A stretch of DNA of 64,000 nt from Sequoia sempervirens (lineage: Eukaryota; Streptophyta; Pinopsida; Cupressales; Cupressaceae). Below are positions 33,129 through 45,899 of the stretch, piece after piece (position 1 is the first letter of the stretch; each line of letters begins with the position of its first letter). The position numbers were made by a program, and so were the translations under genes. Below the pieces are notes generated by a model. It saw only the letters and a list, made by a program, of their open reading frames with translations. It was not told the origin of the DNA and made no database searches. The DNA lies in the NCBI GenBank assembly GCA_007258455.2, contig VDFB02193867.1, positions 529,700,863-529,764,862 of the forward strand. The letters are read 5' to 3'.

Positions 33129-34496
33129 TGTAGACGCCTAAATTTGGACACTTGATTTATCCAAATTTATCATTTTTCATTTAAACATTCTCTTATCCAC
33201 ATTAATTAAGTAATATCACTATTATTTAATTAATACCTCTAAAGTTCTTCTAATCCCTAAGGTATCTAGTTAAATAATTAAATACCTTCCCCTTTCATCA
33301 AATGAACTAAAAAAATATGACTTTTATTTAATTCTTCACATGTCACATCCCTTTCTTAATCCTAATTATTCTCCTAATCTTATCATTAGGGATGTGCACA
33401 TTCCTAATCCTTGATTAGGATGTGTCACATCCTCCAACTTTTGCTAGTTAGCCTCTAATCTCTCTTAGCCACCTAACCCTCCTCTAATCCTTCATTAACT
33501 AGCCTAATCAACCTCTCAAGAAAATTTTAATTCCTTTTATCCTTCCAAGGAATATTAAATTCCTTTTTCTCTTTCCCATGTGATTTTTTATTTGTCACAT
33601 CAAGTCACATGTCACATCCTCCATAATTTCCCACTTGACTCTAATCTGTCATTAATTTGTCTAATCAAATACTTTCACAACCTTAATCACTTAGTTAACT
33701 CAACCTAATCTCCATGTCCTGTGTCCTAAGTCAAATTTATTAAATGATTTCTCCTTTTGAGAAGACACTCCATTCCCCATGTGAATTTTTAATTCACATT
33801 TAATCCCCCAATGCATTCCTTAGGATTTAAAATTCTTTCTCTCATCCCCATGAGGATATTTGAAGAATTTTTAATTTCTCACATGTCCTCTCACCCACAT
33901 GGGGACAAGGACCTCCTTTATGAGGAGATCTTGTCCAATCCCAAGGTACTATGTACTACATCCATGTCATGTACTATCCTTCCACCTTATGTACACATCA
34001 TCATTTTCAAGCCACTTCACATGCCGCATGTCAAGATGTGAGGGCTTGTGAGTTCTCAACTCACCTTAGCCCTAAATCTTAATCTTGGTGGCTCAATCTT
34101 GACCATCCATTTCCCTAGAGAATTTTAAATTCTCTATAAATACCCCCTCTTTTCTCTCATTTTGGGGGGAGATCATTCGTGTTAGCCAAACTCTTACAAA
34201 AATTTTCTTTGAGTCATACTTAGATATTTTTCACATTTGCATCCACTCCCACTCATCTCTACATCCTCATATCATCTCATACATTTGTATCTCTTGTCAT
34301 CCAAAGAGCATACAACACTAAAGATCGAAGGGCCAACGAAAGGATCGATTTGAGACAAGGTAAAAGGTTCCATTTGTTATCTTTATTTTGTATTGAATCC
34401 AACTAGGCTAATCTTGAGGTGTAGAGTGTTTTTAGTGTTATTTGCTCTCTTTTGGTTTGTTGTTCATTTTCTAACACTGAAATTCACCCTATCACA
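33129..34496 (+). repeat. 3' LTR (1368 bp)
   Basis: Starts TGTAGACGCC and ends CTATCACA, then TAAAC. It carries one TATAAATA at 34135-34142. It lacks the 0.62-kb duplication of the 5' LTR, so that duplication arose in the 5' copy after insertion, or in a template, and is not a family trait on this evidence. The ORF 33811-34041 is LTR sequence. Confidence 0.9.
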
Positions 34497-35735
34497 TAAA
34501 CAAATAGACAAACAATAGTATGACAACATATCAAACACAACAATCATAGTGAAACTCAACATTGAACATACATTAAACATCTAAAGATATAACCATATAA
34601 ATCAAACACCTAAAATCAATCAATCAAAACAAATCTAAATAAATGGTATTCTTTTGAATCATGGTTTTATCTCTTTAGCATGAATGTTCAATTGTTGTAC
34701 TTTGATTTTTGTTATCATTTCTCTAGAGCAACTTGATGATGTCATGAACTAGAGGAGCCAGGATGGAGTATGATATTTTCTTTGTCTGATGTCTATGAAT
34801 TGATCAATATTAATATTTGAATTATTGCGAGACATGCTCTACAAAGTATCACTAATGAGATTCTGAATTTGCATAGGAAAATGATCAACTCTTGTCTATT
34901 TTATGCAAGAAATGCTCCAGTCATCTCAGTTCAATTATACCTAGATGCTCGCGTTAACTTGCAATATCAAAAATCATGGAAGTAGTACTCAAGACATCAT
35001 GGTTTAATTATACCAATGATGCTTGTACTCACTTTCAACAATTCAAAGGCTCAATGATGATAAAAACATGATAAATCAGTTGGATTAATGACAACTTTTG
35101 CATGTTTATATCTACATGGTTAAAGTAGATTGCATCCATATTACTTTTGCATCTGTATTTATATATTTTCTAAGGTTGGAATTTTTTTTAAATGATGTTA
35201 TCTCTATCATTAAAAGACTGAGTATACTTGACATTAACAAAAATATATCATTCTCATGTAGTTGCATAATCATTTGCATGTCATACATACATTAGAAAGC
35301 ATTATCATATCATTCATTGTTCCATGCATTACATCATATATTTGCATTAGAAAAAACAAAAAAAAAAGTACATCACATCTCATTTTCATAATTAAATTCA
35401 TCATATATCATAAAAATATCATCCACGAAGCATATAGAATTGTAACCTATGCATTATCATTTTATCATTGCATCCATAAATTAGCATCATCATATTTAAA
35501 CATCTCATAACATATAGAATATAAATTAAATGCATCCATCATAGAATCATATAGACGTCATATAGATCACTAATCATCATTGCATATCATATAAATATCA
35601 AAATCATAATGTCAAGTGTACAATGATTTCCAAATATGAAAAGAGATACATCATTAAAAATGGCAGTGAATCAATGTCCTCAACAAAATCAGAGTATAGA
35701 AATGTCTCAAGTATATCAAAGATTAACACAAATGG

Positions 35736-37566
35736 CTATGTGATACTAGCCCCAGAAATTATCGGCCTTGTACCTCCTACACCTCCTGATGGTCCTACAC
35801 CTAGATCTTTGTGAGGTGGTGGCCTTGTAACACCCCTACTGGTAGTCCTAGAATGACTAAGGGCACTAGCAGACTGAGCATAGCTAACTCGTCGCTATGG
35901 AGGTACTACCTCATGATATCATCTCCTATAGTGCTTTGCCTCTCTGTTGACACGTGTAACCTCTCTAAGCATATCTGTTGTGGTAGTACCCTCAACCACT
36001 CTCAACAATCTCTCTGATAGGGACTCTACCTGCTTGCATTTTTGTTTCGTTGTATCCCTCTCTACTATTAGAGTGGTGATATGTGTCTATGCTTGGACCT
36101 GTACCTATGTCTGCACCTATATCTACCCCTGTACCTATGCCAACTATGCCTGTGTCTATGTTAGGCAACCCTATACTCTTGCTAGTTGACCCTAAAATGT
36201 TTGCACCTATGCCTGCAATGTGGCTATTTGTGTCTGTTGTTGCTGAGAGGGCAACCAAATCTGCACATGCTACTGTGTTGCAGTGACCAGGGATCATCAA
36301 TTCTAAGGCACTCTAAGATCTAGCACATGCCTACCACTACCATCTCTACCACCATCGCCATCTCCTCCACCATCACCATCTCCACCACTGCCACCATCTC
36401 CATCGCCATCATCTCCATCATTGCTACTCACATCTTTCTTCTCCTCATCATCTCCTCCACCCTTCCTCCATCTCAGTGCCTCATCATCCAGTGTAGGTAT
36501 TGGCTTGTTCGGGCTAAAAATACATGGGGAGGGATGTGCAAAGAAGTAGTGAGCATACTCCTTTGATACAAAAACCTCTATAATCTTTGGGTGATACTTC
36601 CATATCACCAGCTATAATCCCATATACTCCTTATATGTTGCATAATATGATAAAGTGGGTCCCCAATCCAATGTGTTCACCCATCTTCATGCATGATGAG
36701 CTACTCCCTAAGGCATGCCCTATACTTTTCCATATTGTCAGAGCACTCACATTAGTAGAAATATCTATATAACAAAATGGGTCCTCCCAATCAAATATCT
36801 AGCCATGCACACATAGGGAATCTTGGTGTTATCCTCTGGCCATTGCTCATAGTCAAGGTATGGCCTCCATGTAACAAAAAATTGATCATCTAATACCCTC
36901 CTCAAGTACTACAATTTTCCTAGCTTTTGTTGGACAACTAAACCTATATAACCATGAACACAAGGCCTCCCAACTAGACATTGTCTATCTACAACTGGCC
37001 ACATGACAACTATGTGCTCCCATGCCCAAATTTGCAAAAGTGTAACTCTAGCTAAAAAATTGGATGCTCTAAGTTATACTACTTGGTGAAGATTGTGGTA
37101 CAAATGGGCTAGCATGCAAGATCCCCAAGCATATCTAGTCCCCTGCATAATCATTCTCTCTAATATTTATCCCCATCCAACTAAGAGTCCCTTTGACTTG
37201 CGGTTGGGATATAGGAACCCTCCAATGAAACCAACAAGAACACATAGTAATGTCACATAGGCATCAATCGTATCCCACCAAGGAATCTCATAGCCACAAA
37301 TGTGATCATCCTTGAAGACTCTCCATAGTGCATCAGTGCCTTCCTGCTCTGTGGAATCATATAAAACTAGCTCTCCAAGAATAGGAATCCTCAAGATTTG
37401 GTATACATCCTCTGGTGTCGCTATCATCTCACCAATGGCCAAGTGGAAGGTGTTATGATCACTGTGCCATCTCTTTTCCAAAGTGGTTAGAGGTCCCCTA
37501 TTAATCCTATGTTAGGGTATATCTAGCAAAGAGGTCGATCTGCATCATCCAATCACATCTAGCTCA
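35736..37566 (-). pseudogene. Antisense plant mobile domain (PMD) ORF with acidic and coiled-coil tail
   Basis: One minus-strand frame of about 600 codons runs from upstream of 37481 to about 35736. PMD motifs in order: 'LEKRWHSDHNTFHLAIGEM', 'ATPEDVYQILRIPILGELV', 'MIMQGTRYAWGSCMLAHLYH', 'TLLQIWAWEHI' and 'FFVTWRPYLDYEQWPEDNTK'. This is the pattern of the PMD (aminotransferase-like) family, which includes MAIN/MAIL1 and transposon-borne relatives. A Gly/Asp tract follows ('GDDGDGDGGSGGDGDGG', 36.33-36.48 kb), then a Gln-rich stretch ('QTQIATLQA...VQTF...GQLA', 36.0-36.3 kb) that suggests a coiled coil. Most stops are TAG or TGA at likely Gln/Arg codons. It lies opposite to the element's sense strand, between pol and the 3' LTR, where some Tat elements are known to carry antisense ORFs. 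Start codon not determined. Confidence 0.75.
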
Positions 37567-37741
37567 GCCTACACCAGATGAGGAATCAAATCCCAAGTCC
37601 TTGAGAAACACTCCCATGACATGAGGACTATTGAAGGCTTCTATCATCATAACATATCACAAATTAGCAATCATGCCAATCAACATCAATTAGCCTATCA
37701 ATCTAATTAGCTCTAGGGATATTTTGATCAAATCTTCTAAA

Positions 37742-37890
37742 CATCTATCATTGATCCTCACCTATCATGAGGTCAATCAATCAATCTATCATTGATCCTC
37801 ACCTATCATGATGTCAATCAATCAATCTATCATGAGGTCAATTATCATCATCCTATCATTGATTCTCATCTATCATGAGATCAATCATCA
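37742..37890. repeat. Short tandem repeat near the PMD ORF start
   Basis: A ~51-bp unit built on 'gatcctcacctatcatgagg' and 'tcaatcaatctatc' occurs about three times. It lies just upstream of the antisense ORF, in what would be its 5' untranslated or promoter sequence. Confidence 0.7.
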
Positions 37891-37984
37891 TCTAATATAT
37901 CGACATTATCAAATCAAAGGCTGACACAATTAGAATCATCAAAATCAAGGAGTATTTAATCAAAATTACATCATTGTAGTCCAA

Positions 37985-38375
37985 ATGTGTTGAAACAGTG
38001 CTTCCATGCACCAAAAACATGGATGTGCTAGAAAAATTCATGGATGCACTATAAAAGCGTTTATATGTGCAAAAAAACCAAATGCGCCAACAAAATTCAC
38101 AAATGTGCTATTTCATTTCATTAATGCGCCAAATGACCATATGTGCTAAAATTTTGACTAAATGTGTTGTTTCATGCCCCAAATGCGCTACAACTATATA
38201 TGCACTATTTCATTCAACAGATGCGCTAAATCTAGGTCTCTATGCGCTATTATACTGTATGTGCTAGAACCTTGACTAGATGTGCTAAAAATCTATCCCT
38301 ATGTGCTAAACTACTATATGTGCTAGAACAGAGCACAAATGCACAACATCAAGGCTTAGATGCGCTAAAACACAA
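37985..38375. repeat. Array of ATGYGCTA octamers
   Basis: In about 390 bp the octamer ATGTGCTA or ATGCGCTA (and near variants such as ATGCGCCA and ATGCACTA) recurs about 20 times, spaced roughly 15-30 bp and separated by unlike sequence. That is unusual for a simple tandem repeat, since the motif is conserved and the spacers are not. It lies upstream of the antisense PMD ORF and inside the element tail. It could be a protein-binding array or a decayed minisatellite. Confidence 0.7.
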
Positions 38376-38960
38376 TTAACCAAATTTTAAACATGAAATA
38401 TGTGGGAAAAATGAAATTCAAAAATCATAAGGCGGTTTCTTGGGGTACGTATAGGAGATCCATACGCTACCGAGCGATTGTGATGATGAACTCGCTCGAA
38501 TTGGTGGGTTTTGTAAGGGATCACCATCTTGCCAAAATTGCTCAATTCACTCACTCATTCCAAATTTTCAAAATCAAAATGACACAAATGAGCTAAAACC
38601 CACAACTTTTCAACTTTTAAAGGGGTAATTGAGAGGTAATTAAGTGGGATTGATTTAATTTTTTAAAAAGGGGTCTTAATCAATTAATTCATCAAAGGGG
38701 CAGATTCAACATCATTTTTTGGGAGATAAATCATTTCCACATCTTAAATTTTTTTAAAATCATTAGAAAAATCAAAATCATCAAAAATTCTAAAAATTCC
38801 AAAAAATCATAAAATTAAAAAAAAAGTCATTGATTTATCTCTTGAGGGGGCATATATCCATCATTACTCAAAATTAGTGTTTGGGGCATATCGGAATTCT
38901 TTTTTGTAACCACTAGCAACAAATTTTTATTTGAAACAACATGTAAACACATCACTTCAA
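38376..38960. other. End of host tail, no gene
   Basis: Includes 'ggggtacgtataggagatcc' and 'tacgctaccgagcgattg', a locally CpG-containing stretch at 38430-38510 that resembles the conserved post-pol 'tacgtagg' region of plant Tat elements. A run of 'aaaaatc' repeats follows at 38740-38830. No coding region supported. Confidence 0.4.
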
Positions 38961-38972
38961 AGAGGGGAAAAA

Positions 38973-39351
38973 TGTATACACCTAAAAATGGTTTGGATAA
39001 TCTAATTAATTAAATACAATTTATTTAATTAATTGACCTTTAATTCATCTACATATAAATAAATAGATATATTTATTTATATAGTTCATATTCTAATTCT
39101 TCTATCTTAATCACATTCTTCCATCTTAATTAAAAAACAAAATTCAAATATTTGTTTTATTTAATTATCACATTCTTCCATATTAATTAAATAAGCAACT
39201 TTAAATAGTTTGTTTTATTTAATTATCTTTCCTCCAATTAAATTCAAATGCTAAATTGTAATTTTATCACATGTCTACCATTTTTTTCCTCTTTCCAACT
39301 CATCAAATGTCTCAACAAAATTGAAAGTTTCAAATATATTTAATTATATTT
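38973..39351 (+). repeat. 3' LTR of the host element, first part
   Basis: Begins TGTATACACC right after the polypurine tract agaggggaaaaa (38961-38972). It is interrupted by the element at 39352-50254. The 5-bp duplication TATTT at 39347-39351 recurs at 50255-50259. Confidence 0.75.
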
Positions 39352-40622
39352 TGTAGACATAGAAAATATATAGATTGATATTGCACACTCGATCCAGATC
39401 TAACATCACTTCATCCTAAATTATCCCTCTATCTAACCATTTAATCCAATAGCCTTATTTGATTAAAGTCATCATAATTCCCCTTTTAATTAAATAAATC
39501 CCTCAATTTAATTAAATCATCATCTCTATGTAATTAGCTAGGTCATTTCATCTTCCTATCTTTATTTAATTAAATAATTCATATTAATTGATTAAATTTC
39601 TAAAGTTCATCTAATTAAATTAAATAAATCAAACATTTATCCAATTTAATCTAACATCTCCCCTTTTGGTTAAATAAATCAAAAATATTTATTTAACTAA
39701 GTCTAAATCATTCTCTTCTCATTTTGAGTTATTTAAATCCTAAAATCTAAGTCAAAATGGTCAAATCAGCTAATCTCCTTTAAATTAATCAAATTTTGAT
39801 TAATCTTAGTCGTAATCCATCAAATCCTCTAGATTTTGCAACTTGCACATGAAAATCAATTTAATTGTTTTATAAATCATCTATTTTCATTCAAAAAAGG
39901 CATCCAAGATGGAATATTCCTCAAATTTGAAATCTCCCCCCAAAAGGACTTGTCCCTTCCAACAAAGCATTTAACATCTCTTACAATTCCTTTTCTTGAG
40001 CCATGTGACATTAAATTCACCTTTCACCTCATCCTTCAAGCCATATTTTGAATTTGAATTTCCCCCCTCCTTGCACATTGATCAAAATGTGCTCAAGCAT
40101 TCTCCATTCACAAGTTGACAAGTGGTACTTAGCGATTGGCTAATTCTTAGTCCCATATTGTTCTATTTTGATCATCTCCTCAACTTAGCATTCTATAAAT
40201 AAAGAGCTTCATTCCTCATTAGATCATCCACAATTTGAGTAAAGTTACCATGCTCAAATCATTAGCAATCCTCATCCATTATTGTTGAATCTTAGCTAGG
40301 TTATGTAGATTTTTCTATTGGAGCACTCATCAACATCAACAAAGTGGATCAAATCTCTTCATCGCATCAATCTTGCATCATAGGAATTGGGAAAGGGTCA
40401 ATTTTCACATCAAATTGGCACCAATTCCTCCATGAGATCATGAGTTTGCTAGTTTAATTAGGATTCAATCTCTATTTTGTTGTTTTCATTGTGTTCTTCA
40501 TCTTTTTCCCTAATTTAAACTTTGTGAATGGATTTCATGGGCAATCCTTGTTTCTTGCTTGCCTTTCACCATCTAATGTGTTTGTTCTTATTGTTTTGTA
40601 GGTATTTGGTTTGGGGTTCACA
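39352..40622 (+). repeat. 5' LTR of the non-autonomous element
   Basis: 1271 bp, starting TGTAGACATAG and ending 'ggggttcaca'. TATAAAT at 40194 is followed by 'aaagagcttc'. Its counterpart is 48983-50254. The ORF at 39836-40051 also occurs in the other LTR (49466-49681) and is not a gene. Confidence 0.85.
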
Positions 40623-40626
40623 TATT

Positions 40627-40640
40627 TGGCGCTAGGAGGG
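40627..40640 (+). promoter_or_regulatory. Candidate primer-binding site
   Basis: TGGCGCTAGGAGGG starts four bases after the LTR end and begins with TGG. It differs from the site of the complete element (TGGCACGCC...), so the two families may use different tRNA primers. The tRNA is not assigned. Confidence 0.55.
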
Positions 40641-43029
40641 CAATCTGAACATTCAATCACGTTTTCTATCAAATTCATGTGTTTTTCTTTGTTTACAGGT
40701 TCAACGTTGATGTTCAGCATTGTTGGTTCTCCAACATCACCATATAGCACCATTGGAAATTCAAATTGCGAAGCTAAAATCTTCCCACCAAAAAATTTGA
40801 ATTTCAAACCGCGTCGCTTGACCAATCTGACCTGCGAGAATTTTCAAAAAAATCAAAGTATGACACTGAGCAAAAGGGCAACACATTTGAGCTCACTGGT
40901 CTGGGTATAGAGCACTGTTGATTGGTAAGTAGTGTTATACAACACTGCTAAAGAAATCAAACTATGGCCCAATCATGGGTTGCACCATTGGCAGGGAGTA
41001 AAAAGTTGAAACTTCATTTTAGCATGTGCATTTTGTCAAATGATGAGTTTATCTTATGTTTTCTGCTTTTTAACCTCTGTGTTTTGTAGAATTTGACTAA
41101 TTTTCTTTCTTATAGGTTGGATCAATTGAAAAAAAAAGAAGGATAAGCATGTTGATGGTATTTCACAAAATCAAAGTGTTTTTAATCACTTTAGTGTTTG
41201 TTTAACACTCTTAGGAAACTATTATCTCTTCTTAGGATACTAATTTCATTTGGGTTTTTAAAAAAAGAACATTTTCAATTTTTTACAAAGGCTTAAAATG
41301 AACATTAGGAATACAACTTACTAGAGTTTTTTTTTGGTTAGCAATTGAACAAAACAAATCTCATTTGTCCTTTGGTGCTTTAAAATGAACTCACAATTGC
41401 TTTGTGGCTCTAAAATGAACAAGTGCAACTTTGTTTTCGTGATGGCTTACTTAAACTAACTTCATTGAAAAATGACATATGCACTTCTCTCACGCTTTAT
41501 AGCGATCTTGAGAATCAAAAGGTCCTTTTTGTGATTTTAGGTTGACATAAAGCAACCACCTCCACACTTCACTTTTGGGTTTAAAATTGAACAAAATCTT
41601 TTGCAAGTGTGAATGAACTTATTGCATGTGTTCTCCCTTTGTTTCTAAACAAGGGTCGATCAAAATATGAATATGTTTATTCGCTTTTGTTTATCTTAGA
41701 GGGACCACCTTAGGGAAAAAGTACTCACCCAAGGGAACAACTCAACTGGTAACACTCTAAATTCAAGAGTATTTCCAATCGACATATAAATGTGGGTATT
41801 GGAATAAACGCCAATATCACACAGTTGGCTCCGATGAGATGGATTTGATAAGGGACTCTCGCCGTATGGGTCAATCTCCATGAATGGAAAGTTTGAACTA
41901 AAACCCTTGTCTGTAGTGGCCAAATAGTCCATTCGAAGAGTTTATTAAAGTGGTGCATTGGAACTTAGATTCCAAGAAGTTACTTGTCATGTCCAATCTT
42001 GGTTAAAATATAGAGGTTAAGACTTCATTCTTAACGTACCTTTATATTTTTTTCCTTGCTTGCATGTAAAATCATCTATTCTACTACGAAGGGCATGAGG
42101 AAAGCCCACCAAGAAAAAAATACCAATTGAGCTAGGATGTTATATTGCTTATGAGTCAAAACACTTTGCTTGTTCAAAAACATTTGGAAACAAACACTTA
42201 ACATCATCATCAAAATTTCAAACCCTTTAGGAGGCAAATACAATTGACCAAATTCATGTGTTATTGCTTTCCCTTGGGATTCACATCCTTAGAGGTTTCT
42301 AAAGACTTGAACTTACATCTCAATTTTCCTACTAAAGAATCAACAATAGTTAACCCTTGCCTTGGATTCATAAAATTTCCACATAACATACTTTGTGGGA
42401 TTTGAAGAAATTAAGACATTGGAAATCTAGTTTGAAAACCTAATCAAAGAAGTGTTTTTGGTAAAAGAAATTCACTAATTAAGATGAAATAAATTGAACC
42501 CCACACATGTGCTTGTGTATCTTTTTTCATACGGTCTTGTGAGCAAACATTGATCTTTTGGTTTGAAGGGAAAAGCATGTTCTTCAAAACCTTGGCCTTG
42601 TAAACAAGTCCTTAGGTTCATTTAGGATCAAAATCAAACACTTCATCCATTTCAAACATCTATCAAAATCCCATCCCACCAAGCAACTTTAGAGCTTTGG
42701 AAACATCATTCTAGACTTGGGTAAATCATCAAAATCAAAATCACCTTGTTTAGTTAGGAGTATGGGAATGCATCCTTTCTCATACCTCTAGTTAAATTAG
42801 CACCCCTTTGAACAAGTTCATTCTAAAGATAACATCTAACATCTTAGGGTTTACAAGTTCATTATCCAATCAAAACCAATCAAAATCAAATCCTAAAGTC
42901 TAGCATTTATCCAAAGTTCCTAAGAAAAACAACACACATATCATTCACCCTTTTCATTCTTCATCTCATCATTGGTCCTAAACACCTTAGAGGTCACTTT
43001 TGCAACAAAGTCAAAACACAAGAGGAACA
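40641..43029 (+). other. Leader without supported genes
   Basis: AT-rich sequence with no domain in any frame. Overlapping ORFs at 40535-40825 (minus) and 40611-40910 (plus) span the LTR/leader junction and look incidental. The ORFs at 41696-41958 (minus) also lack recognisable features. Confidence 0.5.
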
Positions 43030-45899
43030 TGGAATATAAACTTGATCCATACATCATGAGTAATCCAAGTCAACCAAACTATCCAAGCCCTACAATTCCA
43101 ATTGATTTTCAAAACTCACATTTATACAATCCACACATGGGATCATTATTTCCTACAAACCTCAATGGTATAACAAATGTGAGTATGCTTAGTCAAAATT
43201 TTGGAACACCTTTCCTGATGGTAGATTTAAATCAAAGTCCAAACTTACAAGTCTATCCACCAAAAAATCAATGCATGAGCCTTCAAATGAACAGTTCATC
43301 GTCCCATCAAATCCCTACATGCCAAATGTGAATGTACCAAGTATAACTTTACAGAACATGAACATTTTGAATCCAAACTTGGTAAACTTTGGGATGGATT
43401 TGTTTGCAAATCATACGAATATTGTTTAAAGTCCAAACAAGATGTTAACGACTCCAAGTCAAGGTAACACCATGCAAAATCAAAGTTACCTAAATCAAAG
43501 CAATGAGATTCCCAACATCAATGACATTCAATTTCAACCCATAATGCCAAATCTGAACATCATCCCAAGTCAGAACATTGTCCAAAATCAATTTTTCCAT
43601 GATTCCATGCAAACACCACAAGTGTACATCCCAAATTTGCTTGAATAAAAGCCAAATCAAGGGAGTCAAATTCAAAATCAAGATCAAATTTCACTAGAAA
43701 AACTTGCTTCACATGCCAAACTAATTTAATTATTGAGCCAAGAGATATCTTCACTCCAAAATTAGTACACTCTTCCCTTGGTTGAACCATGCCATCAAAG
43801 CATTGAGTTGTGTCCACAATTGCATCAAGAACAAAATCTCCAATGTCAAGAGGTTAGATATCAAGATAAACATCAACAACAAACCCAATTACCGCATCTC
43901 AAAGATCAATTACCACATTTCAAAGATCAATCCCCACATCTCAAAAATTAATCACCACAAGGTCAAGTGCAAATCTCACAAAGTAATAAATGAAAATACA
44001 CACCAGTTGGGAGACCAATCGAATCAATCTTGCAACAATTGGTACAAGATAATATCATCAAGCTCCCTGTCTATGGGAACTATCAAGAACCCCTAGTTAA
44101 ACTATCAGGGTATAACAAGGAGCACCATTGTGATTTCTATAAAATAAAGGGACACACAACATCAAGTTGTATTTGACTCAAAAATCTCATCCAAGACCTT
44201 ATGGATCAAAAGATAATCACTATTGGGGACAATGATCAAGAATCCATCAATGAACACCTTGAAGATGTTTCCACCTCATCCAATGATCAAATTAACATAC
44301 ATCAAGAATCACTTTTCAATCATGATCAAAATCCACCAACAATACCCATCAATGATCCAATTCAAAAAATGTCAACATCATTTGACCCTATGGTTAAAGA
44401 CATTGAAAATCCCTCCACCTCAATTATTGAAAACAATGATCGAGATCTCTCCATCAATGAGCACCTTGAAGATGTTTCCACCCCATCTGATGATCAACTC
44501 ACCATACATCAAGAGCCATTTTTTTGTGATCTATTTCAAGGAGTGTTATGATTATTTGATCCCATGGACATAATCTACGATCCATCAACCAATGATCATA
44601 TTGAAAATGTCTCTACATTGCCTTATGATTTAGAGGACATATCTCAATAATTTATTCCAAAGCATGATCAAAATATTTCACCAAGGTCTAGCAATGGTCC
44701 TTTCCAAGACATGTTGACCCCCTTTGACCTCATGATTACAAATACTGAAGGAATCCTCAACTCAACACTTGATCCAAGCCCACTCAAAGATCAAGAGGAT
44801 AATGAACCACTTTTCGTTCCTAATGAAGATATCCTAGAACCCCTTGTAAGCAATCCATCCTTTAAAACTAACCCATGCCAAGAATTTGATCCAAAGCATG
44901 TCGAAAGCAATTCTGAAATCATTCAAGATCAAGAGTTTATATCTCCAAGCTACTACAATGGTATAATGGATACTCTCCTATCTATACAAGATGATCATAT
45001 CCACATAGCACATACTCCATATACCCATGAGATGCCTTCTTTGGGTGGACACGCAGATGATCTTCATTCATAATAGGATTCCTTTACTCCTAACATTATT
45101 ACACAAAAAGAGAAGGTTAGTGATTCCTATAGTCAAACCGAGTTGTCAACATTAGGATTAAATATATCCAAAATTTGGATTGAGGACATCATGTATGAAG
45201 ATATCCAACATTATCCACTCAAGGAAACAGGTTAGACAAAACAAGATATTCCAAAGTCAACAGAACAAAAAATTCCAATAACATCATCTATAGTGGTCAT
45301 TTATCCGAGAATGCATTCTAAACAAGAGCTTTCAGAATGGGTGGAACCAAAGGATGAAGGTACTACTTCCACAATACTGGGGGAAACTATGTCTCAAGCA
45401 AGTGTCAATATAGGGAGCACAAAGAATCCTTGTGATGAAACTGATGCCAATAATACAACCAGCCATGTCATGAATCTTCATCCACCCATCACCCCATCCA
45501 CGAATTGGGACCAAAGTAAAAAGAAATATTTGAATCAAAGCATGAAGAACATTATCAAAGCAAAAGAACCTAAGAAGCATAATGGACAAATAAAATATAA
45601 ATGGACACTAAAGAATACAAAGAAAGATTATCCCTATCAAACTCCATCAGTCAAAGAAACTATGGGGAAAAATAAAAAAGGGAAAAGTATCCATCAAAGA
45701 TGTCAACAAAAGAAAAATTATGCTTTTCAAGCAATGTACAAAGTGTATCAAGTAGTTGGTCCTAATTCCATGCACACTTTCATATCCACCCATCATTGCT
45801 CATCTTCCCAAGTTTGGAGAGTCAAAGGTTCCAAACTATCAACCAATCCAACTCTTATCCCTAAACACACTCCATCCACGCCTCCATGTATGATATAAA
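43030..45899 (+). pseudogene. Gag-like region of the non-autonomous element
   Basis: Opens with 'MEYKLDPYIMSNPSQPNYPS', an Asn/Pro/Gln-rich start similar in composition to the Gag N terminus at 23.3 kb. Several frames carry it. A ~27-bp repeat ('cacatctcaaagatcaat') runs at 43885-43960. Then 'LVQDNIIKLPVYGNYQEPLV' and the zinc-knuckle relic lead into acidic Asp/Ser-rich ORFs: 44201-44551 with an internal duplicate 'SINEHLEDVST', and 44711-45073. A basic 201-codon ORF (45293-45898) closes the region. The Gag core domain expected before the knuckle is missing. The long intact ORFs suggest relative youth or weak constraint. Confidence 0.65.
44129..44170 (+). other. Relic Gag zinc knuckle
   Basis: CDFYKIKGHTTSSC matches CEFHKIKGHSLNKC at 25597 except that the first His is Tyr (cat to tat). 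The following 'LKNLIQDLMDQ' also matches 'LKNYFQDLIDQ'. This homology ties the element to the Tat-type family of the window. Confidence 0.8.

Larger units (their letters stand above)
19045..34496 (+). mobile_element. Complete Tat-type Ty3/gypsy retrotransposon, 15.45 kb
   Basis: Bounded by LTRs that start TGTAGAC and end CTATCACA. The whole element is flanked by TAAAC at 19040-19044 and 34497-34501. Between the LTRs lie a primer-binding candidate, a long repetitive leader, gag, protease, RT, RNase H, a second RNase H, integrase, a 2.1-kb tail and a polypurine tract. By eye the first ~270 bp of the two LTRs differ at about 10 positions (roughly 4 percent), so the insertion is not recent. About 40 in-frame stops make it non-functional. 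It is nested in the older gypsy element represented by 15.0-19.0 and 34.5-39.35 kb. Confidence 0.9.
34502..38972 (+). mobile_element. Host gypsy element, right part (tail with antisense ORF)
   Basis: By the TAAAC duplication this sequence was contiguous with 19044 before insertion. It ends in a polypurine tract (38961-38972) and an LTR start at 38973, so it is the pol-to-LTR tail of a gypsy element. 34502-35700 is AT-rich with 'catcat' and no gene. The antisense plant-mobile-domain ORF and repeat arrays follow. Alternative: the antisense gene belongs to a separate old insertion whose ends I do not see. Confidence 0.6.

Noticed and set aside
33811..34041. ORF repeated at 19727-19957, within 20154-20606, and here
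   Set aside because: It is LTR sequence, present in each LTR copy and in the internal duplication, without coding features.
36083..36286. Plus-strand Pro/Met-rich ORF
   Set aside because: Complement of the Gln-rich coiled-coil part of the antisense PMD frame.
36327..36566. Plus-strand Ser/Thr/Ile repeat ORF
   Set aside because: Shadow of the Gly/Asp-rich tract of the antisense PMD frame.
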